8,999 bases of DNA from Synergistales bacterium (GCA_026002715.1 BOCC01000090.1:1-8999); one strand, 5' to 3'; positions 1 to 6,016 are shown, counted from the stretch's first letter. A program made the numbers and translations. The notes: generated from the sequence alone by a model not told the origin.

Positions 1-127
1 TTATCGCCATGTTAAGGAAAAATAGACGATTATTTTGCATAGTTGTACGATTTGTAATTACAACAATGAAAATCGCCAGTAACCCATACTACTACTGGAT
101 TCATTGTTACATTTTCGGGAAATTAGG
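1..127 (+). mobile_element. Right part of a 215-bp-type MITE, cut by the window start
   Basis: This stretch is identical, base for base, to 5242-5368, which is the right 127 bp of a complete MITE-like element at 5154-5368. It ends in the same terminal sequence (GTTACATTTTCGGGAAATTAGG), and the two copies diverge immediately afterwards, so the right boundary of the element is at 127. The left part and the left target duplication lie outside the window. The identity implies recent spread or a recent duplication. The 56 bp that follow (128-183), up to the ISL3 element, contain nothing I recognise. Confidence 0.8.
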
Positions 128-293
128 CTGTAACTATTCAGTCTCGTGGCCATAAAGCCTTACGAAAATAAGACAGTATAGTAGGTTCTTTCGCATTGAC
201 TGTGGGAACGAAAATATACAGAAAAGCGTATACAAAAAGGAGAGTGGAGAATTTATACTGAAGCCCAGCTTTTAGAGATTGGGGAGAAAGAGA

Positions 294-1648
294 ATGAGAA
301 GTCCTTACAAAACGAGCAGCCGAGAATATCGTATCTTTGAAGCCGCGTTAGACATCCATGAACCTTGAGAAATCAAAGAAGTTCGCCTTGATTATGGCAG
401 ACGTCGCTTAGATATTATACCCAAATGCTGAATAATTTGCCAGAATCCAAAGAGATAAGTTCTGTCGCCTAATTGGCTGTCTGGTCAATCTAAAGGCAAA
501 TGAGTATATCTTGGATTTTCAGCTCGGAGCAGAATTTTCCTGCAGTCAATGCAAAAAGAGCCTAACGGCGTACGATACTCGGGTAAGAGAATGGCGCCAC
601 CTTGATTTCTTCCAGTTTGAAACGCATATCTTCGCGCCGTTACCCCGTACTAAATACCCTGATTGCGGAGTCAAGACAGTAGAAGTTCCTTGGGCTCGTC
701 CCATGAGCGGCTTCACATTGCCCTTCGAAGCTTTGGCCATAGAGTTATCCCAACAAATGACAATCAAAGCGGCGTCGAATCGCCTGAGAATTACGGACGA
801 CAGTTTATGGCGGTTGCTAAAAAAAGCGGTAACGGAAGCGTTGTCGAAATTGGATTTGTCAGGTATACGCCAAATAGCGTTAGATGAAACATCCTGGCAG
901 AAAGGGCATAAATACGTCTCTTTCGTATTTGATTACGAGGAACGGAGACTTATCTTTGGGACAGAAGGCAAGGGGCATGAGGTATTGAAAGAATTCGCCG
1001 CCTTCTTGGAAAGCCACGGAGGTAAACGAGAGAACATAAAAGAAGTCTGCTGCGATATGTCACCGGCCTTTATCAAAGGGATAGAAGAGAATTTCCCAAA
1101 TGCTTCACAAACGTTCGATAAATTCCACGTTATCAAAGCGGCCAATGAAGCCTTGGAGAAAGTTCGCCGCCGAGAAGTAGAAACAAATCCATTACTGAAA
1201 GGTACGTGTTGGGACTGGATGAAGAACCCCAAGAACCTGAGCCAGAAGGCTCAGGAGAGAATAAACGCCACACTGAGTCGAAAACGGCTCCAGACAGGAA
1301 AAGCGTATCGTTTGAAGGTATTGTTGCAGGAAATTTTGGATGCAGGAAGAACACTGAGTTGTGCAGAAGGCAAGGCTGAACTGGAAGGATGGTTGAGATG
1401 GGCACTACGCTGCCGCATCGTAGAGATAATAGAAGTTGTCAAAATTATCGCTCGCCACATGGAAGGGATACTCAACTATCTTCCACAGCCGAATGACCAA
1501 TGCCCTGCTTGAGGGGTATAACAGCGTACTGCGCGCCGGCCGTGGAGTAGCCAGAGGATTTCGGACATCCGCCAATGTGATTATAAAGAGCTTTTTAACA
1601 GCAGGTAAATTGGACTTTGGCTATCCTCAGAATATTTGGATTGTTTAG
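294..1648 (+). pseudogene. ISL3-family transposase, broken
   Basis: DDE transposase that would catalyse movement of its own element. The start is ATG 294, preceded by GGGGAG at 281-286. The first 41 codons read like an ISL3 N-terminus (HEP-stop-EIKEVRLDYGRRRLDI). After the inserted MITE the frame resumes near 509 with LDFQLGAEFSC. A CxxC zinc-finger half is present, but its partner reads YPDCG where CPxCG is usual. Catalytic residues are visible in ALDETSW, in CCDMSPAFIKG and in LLEGYNSVLRAGRG. Lesions are: (1) TGA at 366-368 where the family has Trp (EPWE); (2) the 89-bp MITE plus TA at 418-508, which shifts the frame; (3) an extra base at about 1480, so that the C-terminus from FHSRMTNALLEGYNS onward is in another frame and ends at TAG 1646-1648. 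It cannot make a full-length enzyme. Confidence 0.88.
418..506 (+). mobile_element. 89-bp TA-flanked MITE, copy A
   Basis: An 89-bp unit flanked by TA (416-417 and 507-508), inserted in the ISL3 transposase gene. Removing the 89 bp and one TA rejoins GAT ATT ATC TTG GAT (DIILD), restoring the expected protein. This proves that the unit is an insertion and fixes its ends. The outermost bases are short inverted repeats (TACCCA here, TACTCA in other copies, against TGAGTA). It can fold: TTTGCCAGA pairs with TCTGGTCAA-type sequence near the other end, with an inner hairpin. Two further copies lie at 5819-5907 and 6017-6105. TA duplication is typical of IS630/Tc1-mariner-mobilised MITEs; that parentage is an inference. 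Confidence 0.85.
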
Positions 1649-1675
1649 CTTCCCACATTAAATGCGAAGGAGCCC

Positions 1676-1763
1676 ACCGGCAATATCAAGACTGTAGATA
1701 TTCATTCTTCGTCGTGCTATGGAAGCTCGCTGAATTTCAGGTATAATGCGTATCATGTGCTAA
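1676..1763 (+). pseudogene. Rpn-family nuclease/putative transposase, fragment 1
   Basis: Open frame between the right end of the ISL3 element and the IS5 element. It encodes NIKTVDIHSSS, then CYGSSLNFRYNAYHVL, which resembles the segment of Rpn/PD-(D/E)XK transposase-like proteins just before the central helical region. The frame continues across the IS5 element: CTA (1760-1762), then A1763 plus G3322 C3323 make Ser, followed by ADIEEL. The N-terminal part that would hold the nuclease core is absent, presumably lost where the ISL3 element now sits. Confidence 0.6.
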
Positions 1764-1771
1764 GAACCTGT

Positions 1772-2565
1772 TCAATATCTTTTCAACAACAACGAAACAA
1801 AGGCAAGTAAGATCATTTGTAAAGTTGTGGGGATTTTACGCTCACAATTTTTCCATAGACGGCGGCATTTGTCGAGCCAAGCGAAAGTTCGTTCAACAAC
1901 CCACCGCTTTGGAAGTACAGCAAATTTGTGTAATTCGTTGCGCTTAACAATCTCTACCTCGGCTCCGATAAGCGACTCAACCTCATATGCAAACTTCTCA
2001 CCTGTATACCCACCGTCTCCCAAAATCTTCACAACATGAATAGACAGTTCCGGAGCATATGGACGCAGCATTTCAAGCGCGCCTGCGCGGTCAGTAATGT
2101 TCGCGGTACTTACAAGAAGCGTGTGCGGCAAGCCATTCGTGTCAACGCCGATATGTATCTTTACGCCTGAAGTTTTTTCCCCGCGTCATAACCCTTTTCT
2201 TCGGCCGTGTCGGCATTTTTGACGCTTTTGGAGTCGACTATGATCATAGATGTACTTGGTTCGCGTCCGAGCATAATACGCTCTGACATAACTAACTCTC
2301 TCATTATTTTATCTAATAACGAGATCTCTTCAATATCATCCTTTTTGCTCCACATTTGAAAATAATGATAAGCCGTCTGCCAATTAGGAAAATCATGCGG
2401 TAAGCCGCGCCAAGTACAACCTCCTTTCAGAACGTAAAGACAAGCACAAAAAATATCGTAAAGGTCGTATTTGCGCGGCCTTGTAACCTTTCGAAATGTT
2501 TCAAAGTGGTAGCTTATAGTTTCAAACTGCTCACGCGTAACATCACTTGGGTACGATTGCCTCAT
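1772..2565 (-). CDS. IS5-family transposase, two frames joined by -1 frameshift
   Basis: DDE transposase for the IS5 element. The upstream frame starts at ATG 2565 (MRQSYPSDVTREQ) and stops at 2161-2163. It holds the IS5 N-terminal domain (GGCTWRGLPHDFPNWQT) and the first catalytic Asp in MIIVDSKSVKNAD. The downstream frame runs from about 2177 to the TGA at 1772-1774. It holds the second Asp in GDGGYTGEK and the Glu in WVVERTFAWL. A -1 shift on A6 (2173-2178) joins GYDAGKK to TSGVKIHIGV, exactly the family consensus order, giving about 264 residues. This can be programmed frameshifting, known in this IS group, or a one-base deletion. Both halves otherwise look intact. The start codon lies 10 bases into the 3' exon of the group II intron, so expression may need splicing. 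A start further upstream, inside the intron, is not credible. Confidence 0.85.
2173..2178 (-). other. A6 slippery run, putative -1 frameshift site
   Basis: On the minus strand the 0 frame reads GCG GGG AAA AAA CTT CAG and stops four codons later. Slipping back one base on the six A's continues as ACT TCA GGC GTA AAG into the second half of the transposase. Homopolymer A runs are common -1 slippage sites in insertion sequences. I did not find a clear stimulatory hairpin by eye. Confidence 0.6.
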
Positions 2566-2574
2566 CAATATCCA

Positions 2575-2669
2575 GTCGAGTAGACAGCAAACAATCTTAA
2601 CACTCGAAGTGATAAGATTGTCCACTGCCCCTCACGGAACCGTACTTGCGGTTTTCCCGCATACGGCTC
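2575..2669 (-). ncRNA. Group II intron domains V and VI
   Basis: Domain V (2669 to 2637, 33 nt) reads GAGCCGUA UGCGG GAAAA CCGCA AG UACGGUUC. It has an 8-bp lower helix that includes the AGC catalytic triad, a two-base bulge, a 5-bp upper helix and a GA-rich loop. It is followed by CGTGAGGGGC. Domain VI has a lower stem AGUGGACA with UGUCUACU and an upper stem AUCUUA/UAAGAU capped by CACU-UCG-AGUG; it ends in CGAC. This architecture, with the branch-type A at position -7, is the strongest evidence that the surrounding region is a group II ribozyme. Confidence 0.88.
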
Positions 2670-3253
2670 TTCAAATCAGCTTCGGTTCAAAAGTCCATAT
2701 TGGCTGATTGATACCTTATATCCTTCAGTTCATGTTCCACGCTCTTAAGAACCTCATGTGTTCCGCGTGTTTCCCTTCAGGAAACGCTGATTTGTTATCC
2801 CCTTCGCTCCATGTGCTTTCACACACTTCATCACTACTATGAGATAATCCGACTTCTGACAGACCGTCGGGTTCACTCCATTTTCAAGATTTCATTTACC
2901 CTTACCGCTTATATGGTTTCGTAGCAATAAAGCGGAGTCTGTCAGACCTCCCAGGTATGCGCGTACTACCTTTGTATGCTCGCCACTCTCTTTGACCCCG
3001 ACGGAACCTGCTCACTCTCGCTTAACGAATGGAGCATTGCTGTCTGCTGTGAAGAGGAACACATCGACTTCCATTCAATAAAATTACGGGGCTGAATCGC
3101 TTCACGCTTTCGCATTGCGGCTCTCATACTCCCACGCCTACGCTTAAACCTCGCCTCGCGGCTTCGGCTCCAAGGCTTGGTACTGGCTGTTTGCTAAACT
3201 TTACCAGGTCAGGACTCTCACCCGACTATATTACGCACACCGAACTGGCGCAC
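2575..3253 (-). ncRNA. Group II intron without ORF (self-splicing ribozyme)
   Basis: Minus-strand 679-nt intron. The 5' end is GTGCGCCAGTTCGG, matching the group II consensus GUGYG. The 3' end is CTACTCGAC, giving the usual terminal AY with an A seven bases from the end in the branch-point position. Domain V is clear at 2669-2637, and domain VI is a hairpin between it and the 3' end. A hairpin with stem ATTCA/TGAAT (about 3074-3097) presents a loop containing CCCCGTAA, which pairs with UUAAGGGG at the end of the 5' exon in seven of eight positions; this is the expected EBS1-IBS1 contact. No reverse-transcriptase/maturase frame exists in the intron, so domain IV is only a stub and mobility or efficient splicing would need a protein supplied in trans. 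I could not assign EBS2 by eye. The intron sits in the leader of the IS5 transposase, between Shine-Dalgarno sequence and start codon. Confidence 0.85.
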
Positions 3254-3301
3254 CCCCTTAACTTTTTTGACCGATTGTACCATGTTTATGTTGGTTGTAA
3301 A
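3254..3301 (-). promoter_or_regulatory. Putative transposase promoter and split ribosome binding site
   Basis: On the minus strand TTTACA (3301-3296) and TACAAT (3279-3274) are 16 bp apart, with a TGG directly before TACAAT forming an extended -10. Transcription would start near 3267, leaving a 5' exon of only about 14 nt that ends GTTAAGGGG at 3254. That end is both the IBS1 sequence for the group II intron and the Shine-Dalgarno core of the transposase. After splicing it would lie nine bases from the ATG (AAGGGG, TGGATATTG, ATG). In unspliced RNA no comparable ribosome binding site precedes that ATG. Promoter activity is inferred from sequence only. Confidence 0.6.
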
Positions 3302-3321
3302 AGATATTAAACAGGTTCTAA

Positions 3322-3332
3322 GCGCTGATATA
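3322..3332 (+). pseudogene. Rpn-family protein, fragment 2 (11 bp between two IS)
   Basis: GCGCTGATATA between the TAA duplication of the IS5 element and the GAGGAATT duplication of the IS66 element. In the restored frame it supplies the S-A-D-I part of LSADIEELKQD, joining fragment 1 to fragment 3. Two independent insertions landed 11 bp plus their target duplications apart. Confidence 0.6.
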
Positions 3333-3340
3333 GAGGAATT

Positions 3341-4865
3341 GTAACCGTTCAAGCCCCCTGAGAGGTTTGAAAGTTAAAAATACTCGGCGTTGTTGTGTTT
3401 GCGCGGTGAGAGGCGATTAATTGCTTCAAAAAACTTGTCACATTGACGCCATTGCGGCGGCATGTCGCCCATATACTCAACATGGATTCAACATATCGAG
3501 CTCCTCGGTCGCTTTCTACGCCAAACGAACGCTTCTTCCACACCACCGCAGGACGGATGGCCTGTTCTGCCGCGTTATTTGTCGGCTCTACGTCCGGTGT
3601 GTTCGTAAACGTCCATAGTAACGGTTCGACTTTTAGAATCGTTTTGCATTTCGGTACGCCACGACTCGCTCCTTCTTCAAGCAACGCTTTGATTCGTTTT
3701 CGTATTGGTTCCACTTGTTCTTGAAAGCCGGACATCGATACTTCAGCCCCGGCTTTCTCTCTTTCTGTTTTCCATTTTTTGAAAACGACGGCCACAGACG
3801 GAACACAGTTCGCGCGCTCTTTCTCAGAGCCAAGCCTATTGCTCTGCCATCTGAGCTTGTATCAATCATTGCCTTGAAATCACGGATTAGATGCGCCCAA
3901 CATAACTGATGTTTTGCTGATGGGTATTGGTTGTACCCGCACCACCGGTCACTCGTAAGTATTCCCTCGAAAGCTCCGATTAGCTTTGACGCCCATTCCT
4001 GCCCTCTACCCTTAAAGAGGCGGAAAACAGCAGCAAATTCTGTCACGAGTACCCATAACCACCCCGATTTACCAAACCCTGTCTCGTCAACGTTCCCATG
4101 CGATGAATTTTGCGCTACCACCTCTATCTCTTCCATTACGGGTAGTGACGCTTCTTTCAGTTCTTTTTCTAAGTTCGATACGCTTCCGACGCTTATAGGA
4201 ATATCGCATAGGTTTTCAAGGAATACCTTTGTCAGTCGACGGCTCACCTGCAATACCCCGGTGAGCATTCCGGTAAGCAAGGTAATGTTCTCACCATATG
4301 CTCCGCCCTGAGCTTCTTTGGGAAGTATTCCTTCTGTAACATGTTCGCATTTAGGGCAGTTTAGGCTATGTTTGCGGTATTCTGTAGTCTGCCGCTCGAT
4401 TTTCACGTCGTGTTTTTGCCTACGGTATGGTTTTGGGTCGGCGCATCCTAAAAGTGATTCCCCACAGCGTTTGCAGAATTCCGGTTTAGCGTCAATTGCG
4501 ACGTCGTTTGGCCCAAGCTCCACTAAAGGAATTACTACTGCTTTATGACCCGGTTGAGCGCCTTGTTTTCGCGTTCCATGTTTAGATTGACTCTCTTTTT
4601 GTTCGGCTTTGCGTTTGGCTTTTGCTTCAGGGTTGTCGCTGGATGGAGAACGGCTTGAATTTGTTGAGTCCTGGTTTAATCTTTGGTTGAGTTTATCCCA
4701 GTTTTGCAAAGCCTCATGAGCTATATGTGATAGATCTTTCGCTGGCAGTTTCTCTAACTCTTCCTGTGTGAGGTTTTTGTAGTTTGTCAACAGTATATTC
4801 TCTTCCATATGTTTACTTTAGCATTTTTTATGTATTTGTCCAGAAGCAAGGGCTTGAACGGTTAC
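3341..4865 (-). mobile_element. IS66-family element (single-gene type)
   Basis: Perfect 16-bp terminal inverted repeats GTAACCGTTCAAGCCC at 3341-3356 and, reverse-complemented, at 4850-4865. They are flanked by an exact 8-bp target duplication GAGGAATT (3333-3340 and 4866-4873), the duplication length of IS66. Length is 1525 bp. Only a TnpC-type transposase is present, without tnpA/tnpB, as in the ISBst12-like subgroup. The intact ends and duplication indicate a fairly recent insertion, although the transposase is already frameshifted. Confidence 0.93.
3349..4808 (-). pseudogene. IS66-family transposase (TnpC type), one frameshift
   Basis: DDE transposase of the IS66 element. The start is ATG 4808 (MEENILLTNYKNL); there is no obvious Shine-Dalgarno sequence. 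In order there is a helical N-terminus (DKLNQRLNQDSTNSSRSPSSD), a basic linker, a CxxC...CPKC zinc-binding pair, and the catalytic region with Asp in HGNVDETGF and Asp in TSDRWCGYN, then CWAHLIRDFK. The frame breaks near 3792: VFRLW runs into out-of-frame sequence (PSFSKNG), while the true continuation AVVFKKWKTEREKAG lies in the next frame and reaches the catalytic Glu in PTNNAAEQAIRP and the end at 3349. One missing G (CTG TGG GCC reduced to CTG TGG CC) explains it. Otherwise intact at about 485 residues. A sequencing error is the main alternative. Confidence 0.88.
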
Positions 4866-5153
4866 GAGGAATTAAAGCAGGATAAACGCGTCTTTGCCTT
4901 GGTTGTTTTGGCGGCCAGACGGATGCTCGACGCCGGTGGTAATGCAGGTGATCCGATAAAGCGCGGGAAATATTCTCTGGAGCTTCTTGATTTAACACGA
5001 GAGCGCGGCTACGACAACGAAAAAACAAGATCGCTTCTAAAGTTTATCGTTCACATATTGAGAGTCAACGACGAAAAAGTTGACCCTAAAGTAAGGGAGA
5101 CATGGAAAATGCGGTGGGTGCCGATTGATGAAGTGGTAAGAGATATTCATATA
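4866..5153 (+). pseudogene. Rpn-family protein, fragment 3 (central region)
   Basis: Encodes EELKQDKRVFALVVLAA, then RRMLDAGGNAG, then GKYSLELLDLTRERGYD, LLKFIVHILRV and WKMRWVPIDEVVRDIHI. This matches the central helical region of Rpn-family 'recombination-promoting nuclease / putative transposase' proteins as found repeatedly in Synergistota. An open frame starts inside the IS66 end (ATG 4809) and runs into this fragment, then stops at TAA 5166-5168 within the adjacent MITE. That 119-codon ORF is a chance chimera of IS66 end, Rpn fragment and MITE end. In the restored gene, ATA (5151-5153) is followed directly by CGT (5376-5378). Confidence 0.75.
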
Positions 5154-5368
5154 CCTATTTTCCCGTAAAATGTAACTATGTCAGCAGTGAAATGTTATCC
5201 ATGACGCAAATTTCGGCATAAAACCGATGATTTAGGTATTTTTATCGCCATGTTAAGGAAAAATAGACGATTATTTTGCATAGTTGTACGATTTGTAATT
5301 ACAACAATGAAAATCGCCAGTAACCCATACTACTACTGGATTCATTGTTACATTTTCGGGAAATTAGG
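5154..5368 (+). mobile_element. 215-bp MITE, complete copy
   Basis: A non-autonomous element with inverted ends: the left reads CCTATTTTCCCGTAAAATG TAAC and the right, reverse-complemented, reads CCTAATTTCCCGAAAATG TAAC (one mismatch, one indel). It is bracketed by a 7-bp duplication TCATATA (5147-5153 and 5369-5375). Deleting it with one duplication restores ...RDIHI-RDAREEG... in frame, confirming both ends. It has no transposase; an ORF starting inside it at 5250 simply runs on into the Rpn tail. The right 127 bp recur exactly at 1-127. The mobilising family is unknown to me. Confidence 0.85.
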
Positions 5369-5375
5369 TCATATA

Positions 5376-5564
5376 CGTGATGCCAGAGAGGAAGGCATGG
5401 AGGAAGGTATGGAAGAAGGCAAAGAAGCAGGAGAAGCAGGAGAAGCAGGAGAAGCAAAAAAAGCATTCGAGGTCGCGCGAAAAATGCTTGCCCGCAAAAT
5501 GTCCGTCAGCGATATTATTGACATCACCGGACTGAACGAGCAGGATATACTTTCAATCCAATAG
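5376..5564 (+). pseudogene. Rpn-family protein, fragment 4 (C-terminal tail)
   Basis: Encodes RDAREEGMEEGMEEGKEAGEAG, a charged tail with EEG/EAG repeats, and then ARKMLARKMSVSDII and DITGLNEQDILSIQ, ending at TAG 5562-5564. This is the standard C-terminus of Rpn-family proteins. The only ORF now covering it starts at ATG 5250 within the MITE, giving a 104-codon chimera whose first 40 residues are MITE-encoded and probably meaningless. Together the four fragments give about 191 residues of the roughly 280-300 expected; the N-terminal nuclease core is missing. Confidence 0.75.
5427..5453 (+). repeat. 9-bp tandem repeat (GCAGGAGAA x3) in the Rpn tail
   Basis: Three exact copies of GCAGGAGAA encode the repeating Ala-Gly-Glu unit of the charged tail. 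Imperfect EEGM repeats lie just upstream. Such slippage-prone repeats are typical of the C-terminal tail in this protein family. Confidence 0.85.
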
Positions 5565-5591
5565 TCATACATTCGCAATGTTATTATCAAA

Positions 5592-5625
5592 AGAACAGCC
5601 GGACGAAACTTCGTCCGGCTGTTCT
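5592..5625. terminator. Strong palindromic hairpin, probably bidirectional terminator
   Basis: A perfect 16-bp palindrome AGAACAGCCGGACGAA, a 2-base spacer, then TTCGTCCGGCTGTTCT. It lies 27 bp after the Rpn stop (plus) and 15 bp after the stop of the minus-strand Synerg-CTERM remnant. On the minus strand it is followed by TTTGATAATAA, a modest U-rich tract, so termination of the minus-strand gene is the better-supported role. On the plus strand no T run follows. Confidence 0.75.
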
Positions 5626-5640
5626 GTGTCGCGTATCGCG

Positions 5641-5818
5641 CTATTTCTCTTTCCGTTTCATACCCGCGCACGCAAGGGGTAGCAGGGCAAGGGCGAAAAC
5701 TCCGACTCCCGCGTCGCAGCCTCCACCTCCGCCGTTATCGGGGTTGTTCGGAAGTCGCCGGGTTGCCGAAGATCGTCTGGTCCGTTGACGATAACGACCG
5801 CATTGGCTCTGCATTCTA
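5641..5818 (-). pseudogene. Remnant of a secreted protein with Synerg-CTERM tail
   Basis: The minus-strand tail reads NNPDNGGGGGCDAGVG, VFALALLPLACAG, MKRKEK and stop (5641-5643). A Gly-rich stretch with one Cys, a short hydrophobic segment and a basic end is the layout of the Synerg-CTERM sorting/anchoring signal of Synergistota surface proteins. Upstream, the coding-like sequence (ANAVVIVNGPDDLRQPGDF, rich in G/C at third positions) lies in a different frame, so a frameshift at about 5745-5755 separates body from tail. The body is then interrupted at 5818 by MITE copy B. I could not find the rest of the protein upstream. Confidence 0.65.
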
Positions 5819-5907
5819 TACTCATTTGCCTTCAAATTTACCAGACAGTCAATTAGGCGGCAGAACTTATCTCTTTGGATTCTGGCAAATTATTCAGCAC
5901 CTGAGTA
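5819..5907 (-). mobile_element. 89-bp TA-flanked MITE, copy B
   Basis: Same length as copies A and C, in inverse orientation, with TA on both sides (5817-5818 and 5908-5909). Reverse-complemented it differs from copy C at three positions by eye, and from copy A at about ten. It is inserted at the edge of the Synerg-CTERM remnant. Confidence 0.88.
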
Positions 5908-5909
5908 TA

Positions 5910-6016
5910 ACAAGTTCGAGTCTTAATAATCCGAGCGCGGATACTTTTATATTTTTTCGTGGCGGCTCTTCGCGCTCGAAAACGTGAAACGGGAGCGTTT
6001 TTGAGAAAAACAGTTA
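5910..6016. other. Spacer between inverted MITEs, with internal hairpin
   Basis: About 107 bp with no credible gene. It contains a 10-bp inverted repeat CTCGAAAACG (5975-5984) with CGTTTTTGAG (5996-6005), having one G-T wobble, and a looser pair CGAGCGCG/CGCGCTCG (about 5932-5939 and 5970-5977). A 90-residue minus-strand frame over this spacer and both MITE arms looks like chance. Confidence 0.45.

Larger units (their letters stand above)
184..1674 (+). mobile_element. ISL3-family insertion sequence, decayed
   Basis: The ends are imperfect terminal inverted repeats of about 25 bp: 184-208 reads GGTTCTTTCGCATTGACTGT followed by GGGAA, and the reverse complement of 1650-1674 reads GGCTCCTTCGCATTTAATGT followed by GGGAA. 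The element is 1491 bp, or about 1400 bp without the 89-bp MITE and its TA duplication, which is normal for ISL3. It carries one transposase gene. ISL3 elements usually make 8-bp target duplications, but the flanks (GTATAGTA on the left, CACCGGCA on the right) do not match. The element has therefore probably been joined to its present neighbours by recombination or deletion. The right end abuts an Rpn gene fragment. Confidence 0.8.
1764..3318 (-). mobile_element. IS5-family (IS427/IS1031-like) element carrying a group II intron
   Basis: Inverted ends: 1764 onward reads GAACCTGTTCAATATCTTTT, and the reverse complement from 3318 reads GAACCTGTTTAATATCTTTT, one mismatch in 20. Both sides carry a TAA target duplication (1761-1763 and 3319-3321), as expected for the TNA-type sites of this group. 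Total length is 1555 bp; without the 679-nt intron it is 876 bp, the usual size for the group. The transposase is read on the minus strand in two overlapping frames. The element is inserted in the Rpn gene, and its removal with one TAA restores that gene's frame. Its right end also occurs alone at 6117-6143. Confidence 0.9.

Noticed and set aside
128..183. Possible Rpn remnant or ISL3 target duplication left of the ISL3 element
   Set aside because: Translation in the forward frames shows no Rpn-like sequence, and the 8 bp next to the element do not match the right flank.
366..368. UGA read as Trp (alternative genetic code)
   Set aside because: The same window uses TGA as a normal stop for conserved genes, and the transposase carries other lesions.
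2626..3253. A degraded protein gene between the IS5 transposase and its right end
   Set aside because: No frame shows protein similarity; domain V/VI and the GUGCG start identify it as an intron ribozyme.
4809..5168. A 119-codon ORF starting in the IS66 end
   Set aside because: Its first codons are the inverted repeat of IS66 and its last ones the MITE end; only the middle is an Rpn fragment. Treated as a chance chimera, not a gene.
5427..5453. CRISPR-like or regulatory short repeats
   Set aside because: The three 9-bp copies are contiguous, in frame and encode the usual charged tail of the Rpn family.
5250..5564. A 104-codon ORF starting in the MITE
   Set aside because: The first 40 residues are MITE sequence with no protein character; the rest is the displaced Rpn tail.
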